A stretch of DNA of 64,000 nucleotides from Sulfitobacter sp. F26169L (GTDB taxonomy: Bacteria; Pseudomonadota; Alphaproteobacteria; Rhodobacterales; Rhodobacteraceae). Position numbers and translations under genes: made by a program. The DNA lies in the NCBI RefSeq assembly GCF_026410285.1, contig NZ_JAPMLP010000004.1:186242-250241 (forward strand). The letters run 5' to 3'. The notes below the pieces were generated by a model. It searched no databases. It was not told the origin of the DNA and saw only the letters and a list, made by a program, of their open reading frames with translations. The first letter of the stretch is position 1; every line of letters starts with the position of its first letter. Of the stretch, positions 8,938 to 18,060 are shown piece by piece.

Positions 8938-10517
8938 TGGCTGCGCTTTTGGATGTACAAAACCTGTCCGTGTCGTTCCGGCAGGACGGCAAGCTGACGC
9001 AGGCGGTCAAAGGTATCTCGTTTCATGTCGAGCGGGGGGAAACCGTTGCGCTGGTGGGCGAGAGCGGATCGGGCAAGTCCGTATCCGCGCTCAGCACTGT
9101 AAGTTTGTTGGGGGATACGGCTGTTGTTGAGGGTTCTGTCACCTATGACGGGCAGCAAATGATCGGTGCCAACGATGCATTGCTGCGCAAGGTGCGCGGC
9201 AACGACATCAGCTTTATTTTTCAAGAGCCGATGACCTCGCTCAACCCGCTGCACACCATCGACAAGCAGCTCGCGGAATCGCTGACCCTGCATCAGGGGC
9301 TGACAGGCGATGCCCTGAAACAGCGTATTCTTGAACTGTTGGAAAAAGTGGGCATCCACGACGCCGAAAGCCGTCTGGGATCATACCCGCACCAATTATC
9401 AGGCGGGCAGCGCCAGCGTGTGATGATCGCGATGGCCCTAGCTAATAAGCCTGACGTGTTAATCGCGGACGAGCCGACAACGGCGCTGGATGTAACCATT
9501 CAGGCGCAAATTCTTGATCTGTTAAAAGATTTGAAGGACAGCGAAGGCATGGGGCTGCTGTTCATTACCCACGACCTTGGCGTGGTGCGCCGGATTGCCG
9601 ACCGTGTCTGTGTCATGCAGCACGGCGAAATCGTAGAGCAGGGGCCGACTGCTGAAATCTTTGACACGCCCAAGCATCCCTACACCCAAAAACTGTTGAG
9701 TGCCGAGCCAAGCGGCAGTCCGGCCCCTGTGGCCGATGACGCGAAAACAATAGCGGAAACGCAAAACCTGAAAGTGTGGTTTCCGATCCAGAAAGGTCTG
9801 CTGCGGCGTACCGTAGGCCATGTGAAGGCGGTCAACGACGCCACGATCAGCGTGCGCGCAGGGGAAACGATCGGCATTGTGGGCGAAAGCGGCTCTGGCA
9901 AGACCACGCTGGCGCTTGCGATTATGCGATTGATCGCGTCCGAGGGCGGAATTACCTTTATGGGCGACGATGTGCGTCAGTGGTCCACCAGGCAACTACG
10001 CCGTCTTCGCAAAGATATGCAGATTGTGTTTCAGGACCCGTTTGGCAGCCTGTCACCCCGCATGACATGTATGCAGATCATCGCCGAGGGGCTCGGCATT
10101 CATAAGGTTGATCCTGATCGCAACAAGCGCGAATTGGTGCATGATGTGATGGTCGAGGTCGGACTGGACCCTGCCACGATGGACCGTTACCCGCATGAAT
10201 TTTCCGGCGGCCAGCGTCAGCGCATCGCCATTGCCCGCGCGATGGTACTGCGCCCCCGATTACTGGTGCTGGACGAGCCGACAAGCGCGCTGGATATGAC
10301 AGTGCAGGTGCAAATTGTCGATCTGTTGCGCAAGTTGCAGGTGAAATATGGCCTCGCCTATCTGTTTATCAGCCACGATTTACGGGTGGTGCGCGCCATG
10401 TCGCACCGTGTGATGGTAATGAAACGCGGCGATATCGTGGAATATGGCGATGTTGACGCGCTCTATGATAATCCACAAACGGAATATACGCGCACATTGC
10501 TGCAGGCCGCAACGTAG
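8937..10517 (+). CDS. yejF: Peptide ABC transporter ATPase with two nucleotide-binding domains, YejF type
   Basis: A 526-residue fused ATPase that powers the YejABEF importer. Two complete ABC domains are visible: the first with Walker A GESGSGKS near 42, signature LSGGQRQR near 156 and Walker B VLIADEPT; the second with GESGSGKT near 316, FSGGQRQR near 424 and LLVLDEPT. Both have the oligopeptide-transporter C-terminal motif after the switch histidine (LLSAEPSG after the first). Keeping all catalytic motifs in both halves suggests two active sites. Last gene of the operon; no clear terminator is seen before the next region. Confidence 0.95.
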   Translation: MAALLDVQNLSVSFRQDGKLTQAVKGISFHVERGETVALVGESGSGKSVSALSTVSLLGDTAVVEGSVTYDGQQMIGANDALLRKVRGNDISFIFQEPMTSLNPLHTIDKQLAESLTLHQGLTGDALKQRILELLEKVGIHDAESRLGSYPHQLSGGQRQRVMIAMALANKPDVLIADEPTTALDVTIQAQILDLLKDLKDSEGMGLLFITHDLGVVRRIADRVCVMQHGEIVEQGPTAEIFDTPKHPYTQKLLSAEPSGSPAPVADDAKTIAETQNLKVWFPIQKGLLRRTVGHVKAVNDATISVRAGETIGIVGESGSGKTTLALAIMRLIASEGGITFMGDDVRQWSTRQLRRLRKDMQIVFQDPFGSLSPRMTCMQIIAEGLGIHKVDPDRNKRELVHDVMVEVGLDPATMDRYPHEFSGGQRQRIAIARAMVLRPRLLVLDEPTSALDMTVQVQIVDLLRKLQVKYGLAYLFISHDLRVVRAMSHRVMVMKRGDIVEYGDVDALYDNPQTEYTRTLLQAAT

Positions 10518-10547
10518 GGCGGATGCGACCTGCGTTCCTTTAAAAAC

Positions 10548-10694
10548 TTACAAGTTGCCGGGGTTTATACAACGTGTCTTGCGCGGCGCGGACCAGCGAT
10601 GACGCCTGGATTTTGTGACAGGCGGAACATCCCTTACCCTAATACATCCCGTTCTTGTCGCATGCATAAAGGCCTGAGCGTAGATATTGATCAT
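10548..10694 (-). pseudogene. Possible cytochrome c gene remnant / 48-codon small frame
   Basis: On the minus strand a strong GAGGAG site lies seven bases before an ATG at 10694 that opens a 48-codon frame ending at 10548. In that frame the product (MINIYAQAFMHATRTG...) resembles nothing I know. Reading a different frame through the same DNA gives GKGCSACHKIQ, a perfect c-type heme attachment motif, preceded by a TAG. A decayed small cytochrome gene with a frameshift and a stop is therefore one explanation; a real unrelated 48-residue protein is another. Nothing else is apparent in the rest of the yejF-LysR gap. Confidence 0.3.
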
Positions 10695-10785
10695 CGTCGT
10701 TCTCCTCTAAGGTGTACTTATTCTTGACGCAGACGGCGCGCGATGCGAGTCATGGTTTATGACCACATGTAAGTTCAGGTAACAT

Positions 10786-11661
10786 ATGGAGTGGCGTAGC
10801 CTTCCGCCGCTTTCGGCGCTGCGTGCATTTGCAGCGTTCGCGCACTGCGGGAATGTTGTTGCGGCCGGCGATGCATTGGGGGTGTCACACGCAGCCATCA
10901 GCCAGCAGTTGCGCGCGCTGGAGGCGCATCTGAACGTTGCGCTGCTGGACCGGTCGGGTCGTGCGTTGGTGCTGACCGACAAAGGAGAGCGACTTGCGCG
11001 GGCGCTGGCTGGCGGCTTTGCCCTGATAGGGGAGGGGGTCAGTGCGGTAACCGATGCTCGTGATGCACGCGCGCTTCATATCTCGGTAACGCCAACCTTT
11101 GCCGCATCATGGTTGATGCCGCGTCTTGGCGGATTTCGCGCCGCGCATCCCGAAATTGATCTGATGATTGATCCCACGGCGGAACTTGTCACACTGGAAC
11201 CGGACGGGATCGACCTTGCGATCCGGTTCGGGCGTGGTGGCTGGGCAGGCGTCGAAGCGTCAATATTGTGGGAAAGCACGATGGTGGTGGTTGGCGCGCC
11301 TGCGCTTTTCGGTGATCGCACCTATACCGATCTCGGCGCGCTAGGAGGCGTGCCGTGGATCGAAGAAGCAGGCACATCTGAATCGACAAGCTGGCTGCGA
11401 AAACATGGGCTGAAGAAGGGTGCTGCGGGGATGCTGCGGGTGCCCGGAAACCTGATGCTGGATGGTGCACGGGACGGACAGGGGATCGCGGTTACAGTGC
11501 GCCGCTTTGTCGAACGTGATATCGAAGCAGGCCGCCTGCGCGTGCTGCACGAAGAACATGCCGAAGCGTCAGGATATTACATTGTCACGCGCAAGGGCGT
11601 TATGCGCGCACCGTTGAAAGCGTTTGTGGCGTGGCTAAAGCGTCAGGCGCAAACGCCTTAA
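10786..11661 (+). CDS. LysR-type transcriptional regulator (GcvA-like)
   Basis: A 291-residue DNA-binding regulator. The N-terminal winged helix-turn-helix spans about residues 5-62 (PPLSALRAFAAFAHCGNVVAAGDALGVSHAAISQQLRALE), and the rest is the substrate-binding effector domain (FAASWLMPRLGGFRAAHPEIDL). The sequence style, especially SATPTFA-like ISVTPTFAASWL and the IRFGRGGW stretch, fits the GcvA branch that controls amino acid or aromatic pathways. The target is unclear since neither neighbour is divergent in the usual LysR arrangement; it converges on the carboxypeptidase gene with a four-base overlap of stops. Confidence 0.9.
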   Translation: MEWRSLPPLSALRAFAAFAHCGNVVAAGDALGVSHAAISQQLRALEAHLNVALLDRSGRALVLTDKGERLARALAGGFALIGEGVSAVTDARDARALHISVTPTFAASWLMPRLGGFRAAHPEIDLMIDPTAELVTLEPDGIDLAIRFGRGGWAGVEASILWESTMVVVGAPALFGDRTYTDLGALGGVPWIEEAGTSESTSWLRKHGLKKGAAGMLRVPGNLMLDGARDGQGIAVTVRRFVERDIEAGRLRVLHEEHAEASGYYIVTRKGVMRAPLKAFVAWLKRQAQTP

Positions 11662-13154
11662 CCTGGCCCAATCATAAAGCAGCTGACATTGCGTGCTTTC
11701 AGCCTGCGGCAAGCCAGATCAGCAGTTTCGCGCGTCATCCCCAGAAAGTTTGCATCAAATCCCTGTGGTTTGCGAATGACTTTCCTGAGCGATCCGTCGA
11801 GCGTGGCCATCTCTGCCAGTGCGGTTTTGATGAGCACTTTTTCCGCGGCATAGCGGCTGCCGTAACGACCAACATTCACTCCCCATTGCCGCCCACCAGA
11901 GGTTGAGACGCGGGTGATCACTTCTTGTGGCGCTGCGGCTTTGTTGGATTTCGGCTGCTCGCCTATCAGGACCAGACCCTTTGGACGCAAGGTGGGACGG
12001 ACAGACGCTTTCGCGGCGGCAAGAACAACCTGTGATGGTTGTGACACGATAGAGGCTGCGGATGCAACGGCGACCTCGACGGGTGCTTCCGGTGTTTCCA
12101 CCGCCTGCGCAACCGCCTCGGCAATGGCAGAGCTGAGAACGTCACTTATGCCGTCATCAGCGCTTGCAACCAAAACAGGCGATTCTTCGGTTGTCGGGCG
12201 CAGTTTGGGGCGATGGGACGTTTTCACAGCGCGGATCAGGCGAATTGTCTTCCCTTTTGCGCCGGGTGCCGCTTCCGGCTTGGCTTCGGCCACATATGCT
12301 GGCGCTTGGGGTTTGCGAAGTGGCGCGCTGGAGGGGGAGCGGCGAAAGCCCAGATCCATCAATTCGGCAACTTTGGCGTTTCGCGATGTTGTGGATTTCC
12401 CGCCAAATACGGTTACGATTACACGCTCGTTGCCGCGTTCGGCAGAGGCAGTCAGATTGAAACCTGCTGCGCGTGTATAGCCTGTTTTGATCCCGTCTGC
12501 ACCTTTGTACGAATTCAGAAAGCGGCGGTTGGTATGGCTCACCTTACGCACACCGGCATCCGCGGTGATGCGCGAGAACAGATTGTAGTATTGCGGATAA
12601 TCATACAGTAGGTGGCGCCCCATCACCGTCATATCACGCGCGGTTGATTGGTGCCCCGATTCCGTCAGCCCGTGGGCGTTTTTGAACGTGGTGCGGGTCA
12701 TGCCCAGCTGTTTGGCGGTGCGGTTCATGCGGCGGGCAAACTTCGCCTCAGAACCCGATATCGCCTCGCCAATGGCCGTTGCGGCGTCGTTGGCTGATTT
12801 CACAGCGGCAGCACGGATCAGATAGCGCAGGGCGATGGTCTGGCCGGTTTTCAGGCCCAGCTTGCTAGGTGGCTCCGCTGCGGCATTCTGGCTGATTTTC
12901 ACCTTCGTATCGAGCGAGATTTCACCGCGTTCGATCGCTTGGAATGCGATATATAGTGTCATCATTTTGGTCAGGGATGCGGGGTGCAGGCGCGTTTCGG
13001 CATTACGAGCATGCAGCACTTCGCCCGTTCTCGCGTCAATGACATACGCCGCGTAGGGCGCCGCCTTTGCGCTCATCGGGACAAGAACAAACAGCCAAAT
13101 AGCCGCAAGAATGAATAGCCCGAAACGGGCCGGCTGTGAGCGCCGCACCTTCAT
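11658..13154 (-). CDS. D-alanyl-D-alanine carboxypeptidase (peptidase S11) with SPOR domain
   Basis: A periplasmic penicillin-binding protein that trims the terminal D-Ala of peptidoglycan stem peptides. The 498-residue product has a signal peptide (about 1-31, ending MSAKA), the S11 catalytic triad motifs SLTK at residues 60-63, SAN at 120-122 and KTG at 223-225, a low-complexity linker rich in Ala, Val and Pro, and a C-terminal SPOR domain of about 75 residues beginning RQWGVNVGRYGSRYAAEKVL. SPOR domains bind denuded glycan strands at the septum, so the enzyme is probably recruited to division sites. This S11-SPOR fusion is common in alphaproteobacteria. Confidence 0.94.
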   Translation of the reverse strand: MKVRRSQPARFGLFILAAIWLFVLVPMSAKAAPYAAYVIDARTGEVLHARNAETRLHPASLTKMMTLYIAFQAIERGEISLDTKVKISQNAAAEPPSKLGLKTGQTIALRYLIRAAAVKSANDAATAIGEAISGSEAKFARRMNRTAKQLGMTRTTFKNAHGLTESGHQSTARDMTVMGRHLLYDYPQYYNLFSRITADAGVRKVSHTNRRFLNSYKGADGIKTGYTRAAGFNLTASAERGNERVIVTVFGGKSTTSRNAKVAELMDLGFRRSPSSAPLRKPQAPAYVAEAKPEAAPGAKGKTIRLIRAVKTSHRPKLRPTTEESPVLVASADDGISDVLSSAIAEAVAQAVETPEAPVEVAVASAASIVSQPSQVVLAAAKASVRPTLRPKGLVLIGEQPKSNKAAAPQEVITRVSTSGGRQWGVNVGRYGSRYAAEKVLIKTALAEMATLDGSLRKVIRKPQGFDANFLGMTRETADLACRRLKARNVSCFMIGPG

Positions 13155-13380
13155 GATAACCTGCCTAATTCTGCCTCTGGTCCCCGATTTTTCGGGTGAC
13201 CGTGTTTTTGTTAACTAAAATGTAGCATGGATTTTTGCCGCTGATAACCCTTATTTTGTGCGGATTTACGCCTCATTCTGCAGCGCAGCATCGCATATCT
13301 TGGGGGCATTTAGGCGTAAACCACTACACAGGCCATTGTGGCAACAATGTGGCGGCAATTAGGCACGGCTTGCCCCATTT

Positions 13381-13716
13381 TCAATCAGGTGATTCAGGCA
13401 GCGACCAAGAGGCATAATTACGTTCCAGAAAGCCCAGCTCGATCCCCAGAACCGCAGGCGGGGGGATAAGGGGTGTGATCGCGTTCCCCAGCGCGTCTGT
13501 CAGGCGTTGCATGAATGCCTCGTCGCGGTGCGGTTTGTCGAGCAGTCGCACACGAAGCAGCACGTGCTTGTGGTGTGTCTGCGCCAGCGGATGCGCACGG
13601 CCTTTACACGCGCCCGCGGTATCGTCGTGCGATGCGATGACCGATTCGATTGTGGCCAATATGGTCCTGGGGTCCAGTTGTATTTCGGATGAATAGCTCA
13701 GGTCAGCTTGAGGCAT
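13381..13716 (-). CDS. 5-carboxymethyl-2-hydroxymuconate isomerase-like (tautomerase fold) protein
   Basis: A 111-residue protein starting MPQADLSYSSEI, which after removal of Met exposes the catalytic Pro1 expected of the tautomerase superfamily. The pattern HVLLRVRLLDKPHRDEAFMQ and the closing LGIELGFLERNYASW match the 5-carboxymethyl-2-hydroxymuconate delta-isomerase branch, which acts in homoprotocatechuate degradation. No other genes of that pathway are nearby, so the real substrate may differ. It overlaps the upstream HAD gene by 14 bases and is probably co-transcribed with it. Confidence 0.65.
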   Translation of the reverse strand: MPQADLSYSSEIQLDPRTILATIESVIASHDDTAGACKGRAHPLAQTHHKHVLLRVRLLDKPHRDEAFMQRLTDALGNAITPLIPPPAVLGIELGFLERNYASWSLPESPD

Positions 13717-14422
13717 GATATCTTCCTTTGGTCAGGGTCTGGATCAGGCGGGGAAGGTCGCCTAAATCGTTAATTTCGTGATATTTTGGATGCTGCGGGG
13801 GCGCAGCGTGTTCAATCTCCCACGGCAGACCGTGGGGCACATACACGCCCCATCCACCAGCATTGATCATCGGCACGACATCCGACGCCATTGAGTTGCC
13901 GACCATCAGGCCCTGATCGGCCCCGGTCCCGTATTGCTCGAAAATACGTGTATAAACGGGCGGTGTTTTGGCAGATACGATTTCGATCCCGTCAAACAGA
14001 TCGCGCAGGCCGGATTGGGTCAGTTTACGCTCCTGATCCATTAGATCGCCTTTGGTGATTACCAGTATCTTGAAATTGCCCTGAAGGCATTTGATGGTGT
14101 CTTCAACATGCGGTAGAAGATCGACGGAATGGCTCAGCATGTCGCGACCTGCATTCAGCAATTGCGATATCACCGATGAAGGTACACGGCCTTCGGTTAC
14201 TTCGATCGCGGTTTCGATCATCGACAGGGTGAACCCTTTGATGCCAAACCCGTAGTGGGGTAAATTACGCCGCTCCGCTTCCAGCAGACGGGCCATCAAT
14301 GTGTCACGGTCTGTATAGTCAGACAGCAGGTCGGCAAATTGTTTCTGGGTGAGAGTGAAGAAGCGCTCGTTATGCCACAGTGTATCATCTGCGTCGAAAG
14401 CGATTGTGGTAAGTCTGTCCGA
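13703..14422 (-). CDS. HAD-superfamily hydrolase
   Basis: A 239-residue phosphatase-like protein. Motif I is FDADDTLW at the N-terminus (nucleophile and general acid Asp), motif II is the VITKGDL region, motif III the Lys in SAKTPP, and motif IV GNSMASDV with acidic residues that hold magnesium. The helical cap between motifs I and II is the type seen in small-molecule phosphatases such as phosphoglycolate phosphatase-like or YjjG-like enzymes; the substrate is not evident. The ATG at 14422 is chosen because it starts right before the conserved motif; a GTG at 14455 would add eleven basic residues. Confidence 0.85.
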   Translation of the reverse strand, partial: SDRLTTIAFDADDTLWHNERFFTLTQKQFADLLSDYTDRDTLMARLLEAERRNLPHYGFGIKGFTLSMIETAIEVTEGRVPSSVISQLLNAGRDMLSHSVDLLPHVEDTIKCLQGNFKILVITKGDLMDQERKLTQSGLRDLFDGIEIVSAKTPPVYTRIFEQYGTGADQGLMVGNSMASDVVPMINAGGWGVYVPHGLPWEIEHAAPPQHPKYHEINDLGDLPRLIQTLTKGRYHASS

Positions 14423-14532
14423 CATAAGGGAGATACTTCCTTTTCTGCGCCGCACCTCTTTTATAACGATAGCGTCACGTTATATAGACGGGATAATACC
14501 CTGAGTAACATGTAACCACCGCAGGAGCAGCA

Positions 14533-14871
14533 ATGCACCTTGATCCCACGTATATGGCAGGTCCGCAGGACGGTGATGACACCGAATTGCTGACAAAGGT
14601 GAAGCCAAAAACCAAGCGGCCACCGTTGTACAAGGTGATGCTGTTGAATGATGATTTCACGCCGATGGAATTCGTTGTGCATGTTTTGGAACGCTTTTTC
14701 GGGCTGAACCATGCGCAGGCGTTTGAAATAATGCTGGTCGTGCATAAAAAGGGGCTGGCTGTTGTGGGTGTGTTCAGCCACGAGATTGCAGAAACCAAGG
14801 TGGCCCAGGTTATGGATTTTGCGCGGCGCCATCAGCACCCGTTGCAATGCACTATGGAAAAAGAAGAATAA
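14533..14871 (+). CDS. clpS: ATP-dependent Clp protease adaptor ClpS
   Basis: ClpS delivers N-degron substrates, those with bulky N-terminal residues, to the ClpAP protease. The 112-residue protein has the disordered N-terminal tail, then [20 protein letters not shown] with the NDD motif that binds the substrate amino group, and the [20 protein letters not shown] segment typical of the family. CAGGAG precedes the ATG by seven bases. It lies three bases before the RsmC-like gene, so the two are probably co-transcribed. A TATAACG/CGTTATA inverted repeat about 50 bases upstream could be a control site. Confidence 0.96.
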   Translation: MHLDPTYMAGPQDGDDTELLTKVKPKTKRPPLYKVMLLNDDFTPMEFVVHVLERFFGLNHAQAFEIMLVVHKKGLAVVGVFSHEIAETKVAQVMDFARRHQHPLQCTMEKEE

Positions 14872-14874
14872 GCG

Positions 14875-15867
14875 ATGCTCGATTCGCGATTGCCACTGGC
14901 ACTGGATAGTGGCGGCCTGATTTGGCCCGATGAAGGCGATATCGCCGTTTTTGCCCCTACAGCCGAAATTGACATTGACGGAATAGCCAAAGAGCGTGTG
15001 AAAATCATTCATGATTTTTACCCCGCCTACGCCGCATGGTCTGCGCGCGGGTACAGTGTCAGCACGATGAGCGAGGGGCCATACGCCGCAGCGATTGTAT
15101 GTCTGCCCCGCGCCAAACGCGAGGCGCGTGCGCTGATCCAGCAGGCCTGCGAGGTGAGTGGGGGCGTTGTTGTCATTGATGGTCAGAAGACCGACGGCAT
15201 CGAAGGCATCCTGAAAGCAATGAAAAGCCGTGTAACCGTGCATGGGCCTGTCACCAAGGCCCACGGCAAACTGTTCTGGATTGATCCGCCTGCGGCTGAT
15301 TGTTTTGCCGATTGGGCCGCTGGCCCCGAATTGACCGAGGGCGGTTTCTGGACCGCGCCCGGTGTTTTTTCGGCGGACGGTGTTGATTTGGCATCGGCAC
15401 TGCTGGCGGATGCATTGCCGGAAAAACTGGGCAAGCAGGTCTGTGATCTGGGCGCTGGTTGGGGGTTTCTGTCAGCGCATATTCTGCAGAGCGAGGGGGT
15501 CGAAGCCATTCATCTGGTTGAGGCAAATTATATGGCGCTGGAATGTGCCCGCCGCAACGTGACCGACCCGCGCGCGCAATTCCATTGGGCAGATGGCACC
15601 GATTGGTCGCCTGCGCACAAGATGGATACAGTTGTCATGAACCCGCCGTTCCATGTAGGCCGCGCATCAGAGCCGCAGATCGGACAGGCTTTTGTCGCAT
15701 CCGCTGCGCGGTTGCTCGCTCCGCAGGGGCATCTTTGGATGGTAGCGAACCGTCATTTGCCCTATGAAGCGGAGCTGAAAACCCGTTTTATCCAGGTCGA
15801 GGAAATCGGCGGTGATGCGCGGTTCAAGCTATTTCACGCCGCGCGGCCACTGCGCAAGCGCCGCTGA
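14875..15867 (+). CDS. RsmC/RlmG-like class I methyltransferase
   Basis: A 330-residue SAM-dependent methyltransferase. The N-terminal half is a degenerate copy of the fold, as in RsmC, and the C-terminal half contains the active domain with VCDLGAGWGFLSAHIL (motif I) near residue 187 and the NPPFHVG catalytic motif near 258, typical of enzymes that methylate exocyclic amino groups such as N2 of guanine in 16S rRNA (G1207 in Escherichia coli). The exact rRNA target in this lineage is inferred from family only. It follows clpS at three bases. Confidence 0.87.
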   Translation: MLDSRLPLALDSGGLIWPDEGDIAVFAPTAEIDIDGIAKERVKIIHDFYPAYAAWSARGYSVSTMSEGPYAAAIVCLPRAKREARALIQQACEVSGGVVVIDGQKTDGIEGILKAMKSRVTVHGPVTKAHGKLFWIDPPAADCFADWAAGPELTEGGFWTAPGVFSADGVDLASALLADALPEKLGKQVCDLGAGWGFLSAHILQSEGVEAIHLVEANYMALECARRNVTDPRAQFHWADGTDWSPAHKMDTVVMNPPFHVGRASEPQIGQAFVASAARLLAPQGHLWMVANRHLPYEAELKTRFIQVEEIGGDARFKLFHAARPLRKRR

Positions 15868-15887
15868 TTGCGGCTAAAGGATACGCC

Positions 15888-16688
15888 ATGTCATTCTCAA
15901 TTTCAGGCAAGACCGCGATCGTCACGGGTGCGGCCAATGGTATTGGCCTCGCCATTGCGCGAGGCTTTGCTGATAAAGGTGCCAATGTCATGTGTGCCGA
16001 TATGGATGAAAAACGGCTCAAGGACGAGTTGGGCGAGGCGCGTGACGAAGGCAGTATCCGTTTTTTCAAAGGCGATCTGCGCCAGCGCCTGACCATTGCC
16101 AATCTGGTGTCCGCGACTATCGATGCTTTCGATCAGGTCGATATTCTGGTCAATGCGTCACGGCAGGTGATGCCGACCAACGCGCTTGATGTCGAGGATA
16201 CCTCTGTCGAGACGTTGCTGGACCAGAACCTGATCACAGCGATGCGCCTGACGCAGCAAGTGGCCAAACGGATGATGAAACAGGCCGAGGGCCAGCCAGA
16301 CGGGCAGATCGGCTCTATCATTAACCTGAGTTCGGTTGCAGCGCACCACACCCATCCCGACCTGATGGGATATTCCATCGCTTCGGCGGCTCTCGATCAG
16401 ATGACACGTTCTATGGCGCTGGCATTGGCACCACACCGCATCCGTGTGAATGCGGTGGCGTTTGGTTCCGTGATGTCGGCATCGCTGAAAGCATCGGTTG
16501 CCGAAAACCGTGAGTGGCGGGATGATATCCGCAGCCACACGCCGCTCGGGCGCATTGCGTCTCCTTCCGAGCTGGTCGAGGCGATACAATTTCTGGCGGC
16601 GGAAAGCTCCAGCTTTATGACCGGTGAGGTGATGGTCGTTGACGGTGGCAGGTCGCTGCTGGACGCAGTGAGCGTACCGGCCCATTAA
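15888..16688 (+). CDS. SDR-family protein lacking the catalytic lysine
   Basis: A 266-residue short-chain dehydrogenase/reductase fold protein. The cofactor motif TGAANGIG is at residues 13-20, ADMDE suggests NAD preference, and LVNASRQ replaces the usual NNAG. The catalytic Ser is in INLSSVAAHH, but the active-site YxxxK is YSIAS: Tyr is present and Lys is Ser. Lys is needed to lower the Tyr pKa, so normal dehydrogenase chemistry would be weak or lost. The closing VNAVAFGSVMSASLK region is otherwise canonical. It sits between the methyltransferase and hemF with an independent-looking start; function unknown. Confidence 0.85.
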   Translation: MSFSISGKTAIVTGAANGIGLAIARGFADKGANVMCADMDEKRLKDELGEARDEGSIRFFKGDLRQRLTIANLVSATIDAFDQVDILVNASRQVMPTNALDVEDTSVETLLDQNLITAMRLTQQVAKRMMKQAEGQPDGQIGSIINLSSVAAHHTHPDLMGYSIASAALDQMTRSMALALAPHRIRVNAVAFGSVMSASLKASVAENREWRDDIRSHTPLGRIASPSELVEAIQFLAAESSSFMTGEVMVVDGGRSLLDAVSVPAH

Positions 16689-16763
16689 CAGCACCGGCTG
16701 CCCTGTTCACGCGTGCGCGAGTATGGTCTATAGCGCGCAGATATTCTGACAGAGGGCAAGACA

Positions 16764-17654
16764 ATGACAGCATCTTTTCAGGCGGAAAAAGACCGCGCAA
16801 GCGGATGGTTTCGCAGCCTTCGGGACGATATCGTCGCCGCTTTTGAAAAGCTGGAAGATACCCATGCCGAAGGACCGTTGAGCGATTTGGGTGCAGGCCG
16901 CTTCGAGGTTACGAATACCACCCGCACATCCGATGACGGCTCTGACGCCGGTGGCGGATTGATGAGCGTGATGCGTGGCGGCCGCGTGTTTGAAAAGGTC
17001 GGTGTGAATATCTCGACCGTCTATGGCACGTTGGGCGAGCGTGCACAAAAGGCGATGGCCGCTCGCGGTGTTCCGGGGATGGCGGATGACCCGCGGTTCT
17101 GGGCGTCCGGAATCAGCCTTGTCGCCCATATGCAGAATCCCCATGCGCCTGCCGTTCACATGAACACGCGTATGTTCTGGACTCCGGGTGCGTGGTGGTT
17201 TGGCGGTGGATCAGACCTGAACCCCTGCATTGAATACAATGAAGACACGGCGCATTTCCATGACACTCAGAAGCAACATCTCGACCCGCACGGAAGCGAT
17301 ATTTATCCAAGGCTGAAGAAGTGGGCTGACGCGTACTTCTACATTCCCCATCGCAAACGTGCGCGCGGAGTTGGCGGTATTTTTATGGATGATCAGAACA
17401 GTGGCAATTGGGAGGCGGATTTTGCCTTGACCCAGGACATCGGCCGCGCCTTTCTGCCTTCTTACCTGCCGCTGGTGGAGAAGCGGAGGTCGCAGGTCTG
17501 GACAGACGCTGACAAGGATGCGCAACTGATTCACCGTGGGCTTTATGCCGAATATAATCTGGTTTACGACCGTGGCACCAAATTCGGACTGGAGACAGGA
17601 CATGATGCAAATGCCGTGTTGATGAGCCTGCCGCCGATGGCGAAGTGGGTCTGA
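16764..17654 (+). CDS. hemF: Oxygen-dependent coproporphyrinogen III oxidase
   Basis: Oxidatively decarboxylates coproporphyrinogen III to protoporphyrinogen IX in heme and bacteriochlorophyll synthesis, using O2. The 296-residue protein has all the family hallmarks: GGGLMSVMRGGRVFEKVGVN, the HMNTRMF and WWFGGGSDLNP stretches, the conserved HDTQKQHLD and the RGVGGIFMDD motif with the essential Asp, and the C-terminal YNLVYDRGTKFGLETG. It is preceded by a short intergenic region after the SDR gene and followed by a tRNA gene. Confidence 0.96.
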   Translation: MTASFQAEKDRASGWFRSLRDDIVAAFEKLEDTHAEGPLSDLGAGRFEVTNTTRTSDDGSDAGGGLMSVMRGGRVFEKVGVNISTVYGTLGERAQKAMAARGVPGMADDPRFWASGISLVAHMQNPHAPAVHMNTRMFWTPGAWWFGGGSDLNPCIEYNEDTAHFHDTQKQHLDPHGSDIYPRLKKWADAYFYIPHRKRARGVGGIFMDDQNSGNWEADFALTQDIGRAFLPSYLPLVEKRRSQVWTDADKDAQLIHRGLYAEYNLVYDRGTKFGLETGHDANAVLMSLPPMAKWV

Positions 17655-17727
17655 CCCAAAATAGCCATAGCTTTCTTGCGGTTTCTGCCTTGACGTAGGT
17701 TGACTGCTATCATAGTTCACGGCGCAC

Positions 17728-17804
<77 letters not shown>

Positions 17805-17973
17805 AATACCTCATATTATCAATGTGTTAATGCGCATCTGCAGGATGTCTGTATTCATATTTTCCGGCGCAGGACAATCCGCTGATTCTGGTTGCTCACT
17901 GCGCTGACTGGCCGTGGATATGCTCACGACATTCTCTTTGATCCGTTACATACAAAATTCTTTCCGTGGAAAA

Positions 17974-17987
17974 TTGTTACGTGACAA
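17974..17987. promoter_or_regulatory. Palindromic operator candidate upstream of dctP
   Basis: TTGTTACGTGACAA is a 14-base palindrome with one mismatch, about 75 bases before the dctP start. TTGT-N6-ACAA sites are bound by several GntR-type and other regulators that control solute uptake genes. No regulator gene is adjacent, so the partner is unknown. The 250-base stretch from the tRNA to dctP otherwise shows only AT-rich promoter-like sequence (CATAATTATAAAA near 18013). Confidence 0.4.
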
Positions 17988-18060
17988 AAGCAGGGAGAAT
18001 TCATAGCCTTTGCATAATTATAAAACCTGCCGCAAAGGCAGTTACCACGGGGAGATAAAT

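Noticed and set aside
10624-10653. GGAAC...CGTT sequence like an EcfG promoter
   Set aside because: Spacing is 21 bases, too long for the 16-17 consensus, and no gene on that strand starts at the right distance.
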